Positions 1 to 8,904 of a stretch of DNA of 64,000 bases are shown here, one piece after another. Made by a program: the position numbers and the translations under genes. Origin of the DNA: an uncultured Selenomonadales bacterium (lineage in GTDB: Bacteria > Bacillota > Negativicutes > Selenomonadales > Selenomonadaceae); contig OMYB01000001.1 in the NCBI GenBank assembly GCA_900315155.1, positions 1 through 64,000 on the forward strand. Reading direction: 5' to 3'. The notes beneath the pieces were generated by a model, which worked only from the letters and a program-made list of their open reading frames with translations, had not been told where the DNA came from and made no database searches. Each line of letters opens with the position of its first letter. The stretch's first letter is position 1.

Positions 1-132
1 TTGCTAGATGCATATCCATATCTTACGGGAGGTCCTCCTTTTTTGCAACATGAATTATGTATAGGGATTATTCATCCCACAGATTTTGTGATTGAACCAA
101 AATATTTAAAAAGTATGGCAAGACAGGGAAGC
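1..132 (+). other. Left flank / leader side of CRISPR array 1
   Basis: The degenerate repeat of array 1 is at its right end, so this stretch should be the leader side. It is more A+T-rich than the core genome and shows no convincing similarity to the sequence before array 2. Frame 1 is open throughout (44 codons) and runs straight into the first repeat; the peptide looks protein-like but I recognise no family. It could be a short A+T-rich leader or the tail of a gene cut by the window edge and interrupted by the array. Confidence 0.35.
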
Positions 133-1300
133 GTTGACCGCCGCATAGGCGGCTTAGAAATTGTTCAGGTATATAATCCTACTTGCCGGGTAGTTGACCG
201 CCGCATAGGCGGCTTAGAAATTCACTATACGGCAGGATATGAACGCGCTTTAGTTGACCGCCGCATAGGCGGCTTAGAAAGTATTTCAACGGCGGCGTAG
301 GCGCAGATTGTTGTTGACCGCCGCATAGGCGGCTTAGAAAACGTTTTACAAAGAAAATTTTTGAACTTGTCAGTTGACCGCCGCATAGGCGGCTTAGAAA
401 TTTTACATAGTTAAGTCCGTAGCCCAGCAGATGTTGACCGCCGCATAGGCGGCTTAGAAATACGAAGTTGCCGAAAATGCTATTGAAGAGCTGTTGACCG
501 CCGCATAGGCGGCTTAGAAAGAAAGGAAGGAGTGATGTAAAATGATTAAGTCGTTGACCGCCGCATAGGCGGCTTAGAAAGGCAAGAGCCCCGGCACGAT
601 CCCCGGCAAGAGGTTGACCGCCGCATAGGCGGCTTAGAAAAGTGATTTTTTTGTACGCCGGATTCCCGTTTGGTTGACCGCCGCATAGGCGGCTTAGAAA
701 AACTTTTCGCCGTCCCATTTATAGAACAGTTCGTTGACCGCCGCATAGGCGGCTTAGAAAGGATGGAGAAGCATACACGGCTGCGGAAAAATGTTGACCG
801 CCGCATAGGCGGCTTAGAAAGTAGATGTCGTGCGCGGCGTAGCCCTCCTTCAGTTGACCGCCGCATAGGCGGCTTAGAAACTGTGGCGGGAGCTGGAGGA
901 CGCCGCAAAGGCGTTGACCGCCGCATAGGCGGCTTAGAAAATTTTTCTTTGGCTGGGTGTGGGTGCTGATTAGTTGACCGCCGCATAGGCGGCTTAGAAA
1001 TCCGGCAGGCCGTTGCCTGCCAGCTTGCAAAAGTTGACCGCCGCATAGGCGGCTTAGAAATGGAGTTTATGGATGGCCTCGGAGGTGGGGACGTTGACCG
1101 CCGCATAGGCGGCTTAGAAATGCTATTTGCCGTGGCATCATTATAACATGAAGTTGACCGCCGCATAGGCGGCTTAGAAATATAAGAGGAGAAACGCTCC
1201 TGTTTTTGTGTTGTTGACCGCCGCATAGGCGGCTTAGAAAAAACAGGTCATGAATGGCTCGCAGGGTGAGCTGTTGACCGCCGCATAGGCGGCTTGTATA
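133..1300 (+). CRISPR. CRISPR array 1, type I-F, 20 repeats / 19 spacers
   Basis: Twenty 28-nt repeats recur at an exact 60-nt period with 32-nt spacers. The repeat begins GTTGACCGCC and ends CTTAGAAA. CCGCC and GGCGG form a 5-bp stem around the loop GCATA, the hairpin geometry recognised by Cas6f; cleavage 3' of the stem would leave the 8-nt handle CUUAGAAA. Nineteen repeats are identical. The last (1273-1300) has lost its 3' end (CTTGTATA instead of CTTAGAAA), which marks the old, leader-distal side and sets the + orientation. The first spacer (161-192) is related to an array 2 spacer at 11026, and the spacer at 581 overlaps the array 2 spacer at 10305. Confidence 0.98.
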
Positions 1301-1302
1301 GA
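1274..1302 (+). promoter_or_regulatory. Putative cas operon promoter inside the terminal repeat
   Basis: TTGACC (1274-1279) is five of six to the -35 consensus. TATAGA (1297-1302) lies 17 nt downstream and exists only because the 3' end of this last repeat is altered. Intact repeats carry the -35-like part but no -10. The predicted start near 1309 gives a leader of about 70 nt before cas1. This is inference from sequence only. Confidence 0.5.
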
Positions 1303-1344
1303 AAATTTGTCCATCAAGGAGGACTTTTTTGTTGCTTTATCGAA

Positions 1345-1368
1345 TATACAAATTATGTGGTTTGTATA
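1345..1368 (+). promoter_or_regulatory. Inverted repeat just upstream of cas1 Shine-Dalgarno
   Basis: TATACAAA (1345-1352) and TTTGTATA (1361-1368) form a perfect 8-bp inverted repeat with an 8-nt spacer, directly abutting the GAGGTG ribosome-binding site of cas1. The half-site TTGTATA also occurs at 1294-1300, overlapping the proposed -10 box. It could be a repressor operator or an mRNA hairpin affecting cas1 translation. Confidence 0.45.
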
Positions 1369-1380
1369 GAGGTGAAGTTT

Positions 1381-2364
1381 ATGGCGGAAAGTTTGACGCC
1401 TACAGAATTGAAGCCTATCTTGGAGTCGAAGCGGGCGAATATCTATTATCTGGAGATGTGCCGCGTCATGCAGAAGGATGGACGCGTTTTGTATCTCACG
1501 GATGGGGAGAAGCAGCATCAATATTGGAATATTCCTATTGCAAACACGACAGTGATTCTTCTCGGTACAGGAACATCGATTACGCAGGCGGCAGTGCGGA
1601 TGCTGGCGAGTGCGGGGGTGTTGGTCGGATTTTGCGGTGGCGGTGGTACGCCTTTGTTTGCTGGGACAGAAATTGAGTGGATGAGTCCTCAGAGCGAATA
1701 TCGTCCAACGCAGTATGTTCAGGGATGGCTTTCTTTCTGGTTCGATGACGAGAAGCGTTTGCTTGCCGCAAAATTCCTGCAAGAGGCAAGATGTCATTTC
1801 CTTGAAACGGTATGGGCAAAGGATCGGGATTTACAGGCAGCAGGATTTTTTGCGGATGATGACGAAATCGAAGATGCCCTGGATGGATACCGGCATTCTA
1901 TTCAACGTGTCGAAAATGTAAGAGAGTTATTAGCTGCTGAGGCACATTTTGCCAAGCGGCTTTATCGTTATGCCGCTTCCCACACGAATATGGATGGTTT
2001 TGTACGAGATCCAGAGGCAGATGATGAGGCGAATATTTTCCTGAACCATGGCAATTATCTGGCTTATGGGCTGGCGGCATCTGCTTTGTGGGTGCTGGGG
2101 ATTCCGCATGGCTTTGCGTTGATGCACGGAAAGACGCGCCGAGGTGCACTGGTTTTTGATATTGCCGATCTGGTCAAGGATACGATAGTCCTGCCTTGGG
2201 CTTTTATCTGTGCAGACGAGGGCTATAGCAGCCGTGAGTTCCGAAATATGCTCATTGAGAAATTCACAGAACATAAAGCGTTGTCCTATATGTACGACAA
2301 TATACAGAGTCAGAGCATGCGTTGGTATCATCCAAAAATCCTGGATGGCGGTGATGCCGTATGA
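1381..2364 (+). CDS. cas1: CRISPR-associated integrase Cas1, type I-F
   Basis: Cas1 is the metal-dependent integrase that, with Cas2, inserts new spacers at the leader end of arrays. The 327-residue length is normal for subtype I-F (Pseudomonas aeruginosa about 324). Likely metal ligands are Glu187 (AAEAHFAKRLY), His249 (ALMHGKTRRG) and Asp260 or Asp263 (VFDIADL). The start at 1381 follows a GAGGTG site seven bases upstream; the open frame extends upstream but without a better start. Its stop overlaps the next start (ATGA), so it is translationally coupled to cas2-cas3. As in other I-F systems it should form a Cas1-Cas2/3 complex. All expected motifs are present, so it is probably active. Confidence 0.97.
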   Translation: MAESLTPTELKPILESKRANIYYLEMCRVMQKDGRVLYLTDGEKQHQYWNIPIANTTVILLGTGTSITQAAVRMLASAGVLVGFCGGGGTPLFAGTEIEWMSPQSEYRPTQYVQGWLSFWFDDEKRLLAAKFLQEARCHFLETVWAKDRDLQAAGFFADDDEIEDALDGYRHSIQRVENVRELLAAEAHFAKRLYRYAASHTNMDGFVRDPEADDEANIFLNHGNYLAYGLAASALWVLGIPHGFALMHGKTRRGALVFDIADLVKDTIVLPWAFICADEGYSSREFRNMLIEKFTEHKALSYMYDNIQSQSMRWYHPKILDGGDAV

Positions 2365-5300
2365 TGGTTCTCTTTACGAGCATGAGCGATAAGAAAGCCA
2401 GAAAAACGACGAGATGGATTTTGGATGCTTTTGCGGAGCGTATAGGGCAGGACACGTGGCAGACTGCCATCACAGAAGATGGGCTAAAGATGGTATATAA
2501 GCTGCTGCGCAGGCATGCTACGAAAAGTATGTCCGTTTCCTGCCGATGGATTCGCTCGCATACGCGCAGTCAGCTTCTTTGGATTGTTGGAGATCGCAGC
2601 CGGTTCAATGCTGAAGGGAATGTCCCGGTCAACGCGACGCTGAAGGAACTGCAGCATCAGGAGTGGGAGAATGCGTGGGGACACTTGCCACAAATCAAAG
2701 CTCTGGCTGGCGTTGCCGGTCTACTGCATGATTGGGGAAAATGCAACGACGCTTTTCAGGATAAACTGAAAACGTCGAAAAAAGGAACGGATCCCTATCG
2801 CCACGAATGGATTTCCTGCCGATTGATTGCAGGTTTAGTCCTTTTGTCGGGAGACAAACAATCAGATGCATGGATTCCTATGCTGTTAGAAAACCGTTTT
2901 CAAGAATCGGATTTAATGGAAGTAGTGAAACGGCAAATTCAAGAACCATTATCGGAGCTGCCTCCGATTGCCAGCATGCTTTGCTGGCTGATTCTTTCTC
3001 ATCATCGTATGCCTGTACGTTCCGCTTCCGGATATGAGGATGTATCCCGAGATTCCTTCAACGATGTTATGGATCATATCGATGCATCGTGGGGCTACGA
3101 ACGTGATTCAGATGAGATTGGTACGGTTTCTTTCCAGCATGGTCTGCTGGCTGACTCTTCACCCTGGCGTAAATCCCTTGAGAAATGGCTGAGCAGGCTG
3201 CTGGATCAAAAGGATGCTTTGCTGACCGTATGGCAGACTCCCTCGATGCGACCGCTGCTGCTTTATGCACGCTTGAGCCTGATGCTTGGCGATTACTTTG
3301 TATCCTCCTGCGATGCTGATGAACGTTGGAAGGGAAATACGGAGTTATTTGCTAATACCTACCACCATGAACTGAAGCAGAAGCTGGATGAGCATCTGGT
3401 CCGCGTGAGCAAGGAGGCAGTACAGATTGCTCATTTTCTTCCAGCTTTTGAGGACAAGATGCCTGTCATTTCGGATGCGTCTATCCTTCGTCGGAAAAGC
3501 CCGGAACCTTATACCTGGCAAGATAAAGCGGTTCGCCAAATCCAGAGCCTATACAACGACAAAACGGAATCCTGTGGGGAGAAGGGCTTTTTCATCGTCA
3601 ATATGGCTAGTACAGGGTGTGGCAAAACGTTTGCTAATGCGAAAATCATGCAGGCACTTTCGTCTAACCATAAATCTTTGCGCTATGTGCTGACATTGGG
3701 ATTGAGGACCCTGACCTTACAGACAGGAGATGAGTATCGTCGCCGGATTCGTCTTTCGTCGGATGAGATGGCGGTCCTGATCGGTTCCGCTGCCATCCGT
3801 CGGCTTCATGAAGAGGATCAGGATGAATGGGATACGGCCTACCAGGAGTCTCTGTATGATGGTATCCTCGATGGCGATTTTCCTGAACAGGATGAGTTTC
3901 TGGATGTCTTCTTTTCTGCAGTTAAGCAGCAGGGAAAAAAGGATAAAAAAGATAAAAAGGACTGGACGAAGAAAAACAAGCAGCTCTTGTATCAGCCGGT
4001 TCTGGTAGCGACGATCGACCATATGATGCCCGCGACTGAGACAATTCGTGGCGGGCGGTATATGCTGCCGCTTTTGCGGCTTATGTCATCCGACCTTGTT
4101 ATCGATGAGGTGGATGATTTTGGCCCCAGTGATTTACAGGCGATTGCGCGGCTGGTGCATCTGGCTGGCATGCTGGGGCGGAATGTCGTGATATCTTCTG
4201 CGACGATTCCACCGGATTTGGCAAAGGGGCTGTTCGCAGCCTATCGGTCTGGACGGGCCTGCTGGGCGGCGTTCTTTAAAAAGAGGGCGTCAGCGGTATG
4301 TTTTTGGTGTGACGAATTCCAGTCGCAGGGGGAGGTCTTTTCTGTTACTGATATGGAATGGGACCAAGGTTTCCACATGGCTCAGCAGAAATTCCTGGTC
4401 AAGCGTATCGACAGGTTGAATCAGCTAATCACGAAAAGGAAAGGGAGCTTAATTTCTTGCGCAGAGGCCTTGGAGAAACCGTCAGGGGAGGAACGGAGAA
4501 AGGCATATTTTTACACCATTCAGCAGGCAGTCATCCGTCTTCATGCATCAAACTGTTGTAAGGATGCTGCCACGGGAAAACAGGTATCGATTGGCCTGAT
4601 CCGTATGGCAAATATCAAGCCCTGCACCGCTCTTGGCAAATATCTGTTGGAAGCAGACTGGCCGGCAGATATCGAACCCAGGATCATGGTCTATCATAGC
4701 CAACAAGTCCTGCTGCTGCGGCATGAGCAGGAACGGTATCTCGATCGAGTTCTCCATCGTAAAGGGGACTATTGTGATACCGTAGATTTTCAGGATCCAA
4801 TTCTGAGGCATATCATCGATACGACTTCTGCCAGTCAGGTCATTTTTCTGGTTGTTTCGACACCGGTAGAAGAAGTTGGGCGGGACCATGATTTCGATTG
4901 GGCCATCATCGAGCCATCATCTTATCGGTCGTTCATCCAGTTATCCGGTCGTGTACTGCGGCACAGGAGGTTGGTGCAGGATATCGGTTCACCGAATGTC
5001 GGGATTCTCCAGTACAATTATAAAGGCCTTATGGATGCTTCTGGCAAAAAGGTGGTGTTTCATCATCCTGGTTTCGAGACAGAGCAGTATCGCCTTGTGA
5101 GCCATGATTTGGCAAAGCTGGTTGATGAGAGTATGTCGGAGGGCGGGCTCGATGCGATTCCCCGTATTCGGAAAGCTGTTCCCTTATCTCCACATACCCG
5201 TCTAGCTGATCTAGAGCAACAGGTCATGCAGGATTTCGGTGACTTGTCTACTCACGGAGCCGCGGTCCTGCACGGATGGCTTGAGGAGTATTGGTATCTG

Positions 5301-5678
5301 ACGGGGATTCCACAAAAACTGAATCCATTCCGGGCTTCGTATGGAAATATTGAACTTTACCTGAGCTGGAACGGAAAAGGCTGGGAATTTCAGGAGAGGG
5401 ATGAACGGACGGGGGAGTACGTGTGCCGTACCAGCATATATGGCATTACCATGGGCACAGAGCCCCAAAACAACCGTTTTTGGCTGTCCCGTGATTATGC
5501 TGCATCGATACGCCAAAGATGGGAGGCCGAATCGAATTCGTTGGAGGATAGTATGCATGGCATGGAGAACCTGTGCCATCGGTACGGAGGTCTTACCATC
5601 CCAATTTATCCGTGGACACAAACCGATCGGATACAATATCGTTATTCGGATCAGTTTGGTCTTTATCAGGAAATTTGA
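2361..5678 (+). CDS. cas3: Cas2-Cas3 fusion nuclease-helicase, type I-F
   Basis: This 1105-residue protein has the I-F architecture: an N-terminal Cas2 domain (about residues 1-95, resembling the start of P. aeruginosa Cas3), then an HD nuclease (HDWGK at about 123-127, downstream RHEW histidine), then a superfamily 2 helicase. Walker A is STGCGKT near 416-422, the DExD-type motif is DEVD near 580, and motif III is SSAT near 611. It unwinds and degrades target DNA after Cascade binding and tethers Cas1 for adaptation. A lysine-rich stretch (KKDKKDKKDWTKK) sits near residues 529-541 within the helicase. Start ATG 2361 overlaps cas1; ATG 2364 is equally possible. Confidence 0.96.
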   Translation: MMVLFTSMSDKKARKTTRWILDAFAERIGQDTWQTAITEDGLKMVYKLLRRHATKSMSVSCRWIRSHTRSQLLWIVGDRSRFNAEGNVPVNATLKELQHQEWENAWGHLPQIKALAGVAGLLHDWGKCNDAFQDKLKTSKKGTDPYRHEWISCRLIAGLVLLSGDKQSDAWIPMLLENRFQESDLMEVVKRQIQEPLSELPPIASMLCWLILSHHRMPVRSASGYEDVSRDSFNDVMDHIDASWGYERDSDEIGTVSFQHGLLADSSPWRKSLEKWLSRLLDQKDALLTVWQTPSMRPLLLYARLSLMLGDYFVSSCDADERWKGNTELFANTYHHELKQKLDEHLVRVSKEAVQIAHFLPAFEDKMPVISDASILRRKSPEPYTWQDKAVRQIQSLYNDKTESCGEKGFFIVNMASTGCGKTFANAKIMQALSSNHKSLRYVLTLGLRTLTLQTGDEYRRRIRLSSDEMAVLIGSAAIRRLHEEDQDEWDTAYQESLYDGILDGDFPEQDEFLDVFFSAVKQQGKKDKKDKKDWTKKNKQLLYQPVLVATIDHMMPATETIRGGRYMLPLLRLMSSDLVIDEVDDFGPSDLQAIARLVHLAGMLGRNVVISSATIPPDLAKGLFAAYRSGRACWAAFFKKRASAVCFWCDEFQSQGEVFSVTDMEWDQGFHMAQQKFLVKRIDRLNQLITKRKGSLISCAEALEKPSGEERRKAYFYTIQQAVIRLHASNCCKDAATGKQVSIGLIRMANIKPCTALGKYLLEADWPADIEPRIMVYHSQQVLLLRHEQERYLDRVLHRKGDYCDTVDFQDPILRHIIDTTSASQVIFLVVSTPVEEVGRDHDFDWAIIEPSSYRSFIQLSGRVLRHRRLVQDIGSPNVGILQYNYKGLMDASGKKVVFHHPGFETEQYRLVSHDLAKLVDESMSEGGLDAIPRIRKAVPLSPHTRLADLEQQVMQDFGDLSTHGAAVLHGWLEEYWYLTGIPQKLNPFRASYGNIELYLSWNGKGWEFQERDERTGEYVCRTSIYGITMGTEPQNNRFWLSRDYAASIRQRWEAESNSLEDSMHGMENLCHRYGGLTIPIYPWTQTDRIQYRYSDQFGLYQEI

Positions 5679-5705
5679 TCCATCAGCAAGGAGGGATTCA
5701 TAGCG

Positions 5706-6899
5706 ATGGGATTACTTAAAGAGTATGTTGAACAGCAAGCGGAGAGCAAGCAGAAAACAATTTCTGAATGGCTGGAACAGCAGGCTGCCAATGCTGAGCA
5801 TTGTGCGATGGTTACACACGTCGGTCGATTCACGAATCCGGATGTACGGACAAAAGCCCGTGTATCGATGGGCGAAGAAGTCGGTTCGCCTTATGTGATG
5901 ACTCAATCAATTTTGGGAACCTCAGACATTTCCGCCAGCAGCGCAGTCTATATTCCTGTTGCAAAACTATTATTGCTTGAGGTAGAAGACGGGCGGAACG
6001 TCTATGAGCATTTACAGCAGGATGCAGATTTTCTCCGACACGAACTGCCTGATGCAGATGTGGATTATGACCAGATCCGGGAGGGCTTGTTAAAGATTCA
6101 GGATCATGTTATTCCTCAGGAATCGGATGCCCGTTTGAGACAGGTATATTTCCCGATTCCGGGACAGGAGGAGGTTTACCATTTACTGACCGTCATGCCT
6201 CCGTCGAGTTTAGCTTTGGAATTGCAGAGCCGAATACGCGCAGAGGGGAGTCATCGACGTGAAGCGCGCGAAGTGAAGAGTGATCTTTACGGTGCGTCCT
6301 ATCGGCAGTGGTTGGATCTGACGGAAATCAGCATAGGCGGTACGAAACCACAGAATATCTCTGTCGGCAACCTGTTGAATGGAGGCAGGCTTTCGGTGCT
6401 GCCATCCGTTCCACCTCAGATTCAGAGCCGAAAAGTCATCAGGCCAAGGAAGGATTTCTTCTACCAGACTTTGCGATGGAAAGACTTCCAATGGGATTTC
6501 AAACGCCTGCATGGCCTTTACATGCTGGATCGGAATAACGTAACGATACGCAGGCGGGTACGTGATGCGGAGCAGCAAATCATGGATAAAGTTATGCTGC
6601 GGGTATATGCTCTACGGGAAGGTTTTCCAGAAGGATGGTCTGATGAGGAAGGCTGTCATCTGCGCACGGAGCAGCAGATTTGGCTGGACGAAAAATACAG
6701 CGCGGAGCGATGGGACAATCCGGATTGGCAGGAAGCCGTGATTCAGGATTTCGCCAAATGGTTTATCCATACGTATGAATGGTGTGCTGGTAAAGAAAAA
6801 ATCCTTTTAGGTGATGGCGAACTCCAAGTTATCCGCGCAGAAGTCAGGTCGGCTGTCCTGGAAATGCCAACAGATTTTCATGAGGGGGTGAAATCGTGA
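5706..6899 (+). CDS. csy1: Cascade large subunit Csy1 (Cas8f)
   Basis: This is the gene between cas3 and csy2 in the canonical I-F order and encodes the large Csy-complex subunit that, with Csy2, binds the crRNA 5' handle and reads the PAM. At 397 residues it is somewhat shorter than P. aeruginosa Csy1 (about 434). Assignment rests on position, length and general resemblance (the GGTKPQN segment and the W-rich C-terminal half), because Csy1 has few invariant motifs. A strong AAGGAGGG precedes ATG 5706. Its stop overlaps the GTG start of csy2 (GTGA). Confidence 0.92.
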   Translation: MGLLKEYVEQQAESKQKTISEWLEQQAANAEHCAMVTHVGRFTNPDVRTKARVSMGEEVGSPYVMTQSILGTSDISASSAVYIPVAKLLLLEVEDGRNVYEHLQQDADFLRHELPDADVDYDQIREGLLKIQDHVIPQESDARLRQVYFPIPGQEEVYHLLTVMPPSSLALELQSRIRAEGSHRREAREVKSDLYGASYRQWLDLTEISIGGTKPQNISVGNLLNGGRLSVLPSVPPQIQSRKVIRPRKDFFYQTLRWKDFQWDFKRLHGLYMLDRNNVTIRRRVRDAEQQIMDKVMLRVYALREGFPEGWSDEEGCHLRTEQQIWLDEKYSAERWDNPDWQEAVIQDFAKWFIHTYEWCAGKEKILLGDGELQVIRAEVRSAVLEMPTDFHEGVKS

Positions 6900-7855
6900 C
6901 AGCATATCTCGTGATATCCAATTTAAGAATCCATAATGCCAATGCGGCGAGCAGCCTCTATACGATTGGTTTTCCCGCTATGACTGCATGGCTTGGTTCG
7001 ATGCATGCCTTGCAGCGGAAAATGCAGAGGCATAGCATGTCTGAGGTTCATTTTACCCGGCTGGCTGTTTCATGCAAAGAGTGTGACGTCCAGGTCTATC
7101 GGGGAAAAGGGGATTACGTCAATTCGGTTATCGGGACAGCGAATCCGCTAAAGAAAAAAGGAGGCGGGTATGAGCGTCCGCCGTTCATCGAGGAACCGCG
7201 CTGCCACTTGAATGTATCTCTTTTGATCGAAACGCAGGGGGTGACACCGGATAATGAGAAAGCATTCCTGACATCCGTTTGTGAAGTGATGCCAGGAATG
7301 AAGATTGCTGGAGGAGATATTCTCTCCGAACGGTTTGAAGATGATGCCAAGAAATACACCAGGCAGGGGGCACATCTGCAGCTGGTTTATTTTACTCAGT
7401 CCGGTGAAAAAAATCATGCCAGCTGGCAGGGGATTATCCGGGCCTTGATGCCCGGATTTGTGCTCGTAGAACGCAGTCACTTCCTGCAGTCTCTGCCTGG
7501 CAGGGATTCCATGGATAAGCTGCTGAATGGGTTGGCAGTTCAATACGATACTGAGCGGGATGATGAAGGAAAAGTCACAGAATGGAAAGCGAGAAAACTT
7601 CATCCGGCAGGATGGATCGTCCCGATTGCCGTAGGATTCCAAGCCATTACTCCTGCTATGAAGGTGCCCAATCAGCGGGATGAGTCCTGTGAACATCACT
7701 TTGCTGAGCCAGTCGTTACGCTTGGAGAGTTTAAGATGCCGATTCATTTCCACTCTCTTGACGAAATGATGTGGGCGTATGAGGTAGATCAGGAAAAGGG
7801 CTTATATTTGTGCAAAAATCGTTATGAAGAATTACAACAAGGAATGAATTGCTAA
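6896..7855 (+). CDS. csy2: Cascade subunit Csy2 (Cas5f)
   Basis: The 319-residue RAMP-type protein pairs with Csy1 as the tail of the Csy complex, contacting the crRNA 5' end. The N-terminus (YLVISNLRIHNANAAS, then GFPAMTAWLGS) is typical of Csy2, and the length is close to the family norm of about 327. It starts with GTG at 6896, preceded by GAGGGGGTG, and overlaps the csy1 stop, so translation is probably coupled. No truncation is visible. Confidence 0.94.
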   Translation: MTAYLVISNLRIHNANAASSLYTIGFPAMTAWLGSMHALQRKMQRHSMSEVHFTRLAVSCKECDVQVYRGKGDYVNSVIGTANPLKKKGGGYERPPFIEEPRCHLNVSLLIETQGVTPDNEKAFLTSVCEVMPGMKIAGGDILSERFEDDAKKYTRQGAHLQLVYFTQSGEKNHASWQGIIRALMPGFVLVERSHFLQSLPGRDSMDKLLNGLAVQYDTERDDEGKVTEWKARKLHPAGWIVPIAVGFQAITPAMKVPNQRDESCEHHFAEPVVTLGEFKMPIHFHSLDEMMWAYEVDQEKGLYLCKNRYEELQQGMNC

Positions 7856-7870
7856 ACAGGAGGCTTTAAC

Positions 7871-8899
7871 ATGGCAAAGAAAAATGACAATACCGCATCG
7901 GTTCTGGCTTATGAGAAAAAACTTGTTCTTTCGGATGGCTATATGTATGGGACGACATGGGAGAATCGTACGGATCGGACGGCAGCGAAGCCACTGAAAC
8001 TCGTAGAGAAATCTGTACGCGGAACGATTTCCAATCGTCTCAAGCCGGCAGTTCAGAAAGACCCGGCAAAACTGAATGCAGAAGTAGAGAAACCAAACTT
8101 GCAACGTGTAGATGCTTGTGCGCTGGATATGAAACAGGATACCTTGAAATTATCTTTTACGATGAAAGTTCTCAGCGGTGTCGAGCATCCATCGGCATGC
8201 AATAACATGATGTTCCATCAGAGTTATACGGCAGCAGCGAAGGAATATATCGAGAAGACGGGATTCAAGGAATTGGCGCGTCGTTATGCAATGAACATTG
8301 CCAATGCACGTTTCCTGTGGCGGAATCGCCTCGGCGCCGAGAAACTAGCTGTGGATGTGACAATCGACGGAAATCCTATGGCAGAACTGGATGCGTATGC
8401 GTATTCTTTGCGTAATTTCGATGAGAACGCTGCTGAACTGCAGCCATTGGTCGATGCGATAGCGGAGACCCTAAGCGGGAAAAGGGATTCCCTGCTGGTT
8501 CATGTAGATTGCTATGCCTTGCTGGGAGAGGGACAAGAGGTTTATCCCAGCGAGGAGCTGGTATTCGATAAAGGCAAAGGAGACAAGAGCAAAGTCCTTT
8601 ACTCTGTCGATGACACGGCAGCGATGCATTCTCAGAAACTGAGTAATGCGATTCGTACCATCGATACCTGGTATCCGGCATATGGTACAGAGGAGGGCGT
8701 TGGCCCTATCGCCATTGAGCCGTATGGTGCGGTCACGAATCTGGGTAAGGCTTTCCGTAATCCGAAGGAAAAAGCCGATTTCTATACATTGTTCGACCGC
8801 TATGCCATCGGTGAGTCTCTTGACTCCATCGAAGATGAGCATTATGTCATGGCGGTCCTGGTCCGTGGCGGTGTCTTCGGGCAGAGCTCGAAGGAGTGA
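7871..8899 (+). CDS. csy3: Cascade backbone subunit Csy3 (Cas7f)
   Basis: This is the backbone subunit that polymerises along the crRNA spacer (six copies in characterised complexes). Its 342 residues equal the length of the P. aeruginosa protein. The N-terminal region contains LAYEKKLVLSDGYMYGTTW and a WRNR segment typical of Csy3. An AGGAGGC ribosome-binding site precedes ATG 7871, 15 bases after the csy2 stop. It is followed immediately by the csy4 ribosome-binding site, which lies within its last codons. Confidence 0.96.
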   Translation: MAKKNDNTASVLAYEKKLVLSDGYMYGTTWENRTDRTAAKPLKLVEKSVRGTISNRLKPAVQKDPAKLNAEVEKPNLQRVDACALDMKQDTLKLSFTMKVLSGVEHPSACNNMMFHQSYTAAAKEYIEKTGFKELARRYAMNIANARFLWRNRLGAEKLAVDVTIDGNPMAELDAYAYSLRNFDENAAELQPLVDAIAETLSGKRDSLLVHVDCYALLGEGQEVYPSEELVFDKGKGDKSKVLYSVDDTAAMHSQKLSNAIRTIDTWYPAYGTEEGVGPIAIEPYGAVTNLGKAFRNPKEKADFYTLFDRYAIGESLDSIEDEHYVMAVLVRGGVFGQSSKE

Positions 8900-8904
8900 T
8901 CACG

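Noticed and set aside
179..1226. Repeat proteins on both strands with VDRRIGGLE, FLSRLCGGQ or ISKPPMRRST units
   Set aside because: They are translations of the CRISPR repeats, which stay in frame because the 60-nt period is a multiple of three.
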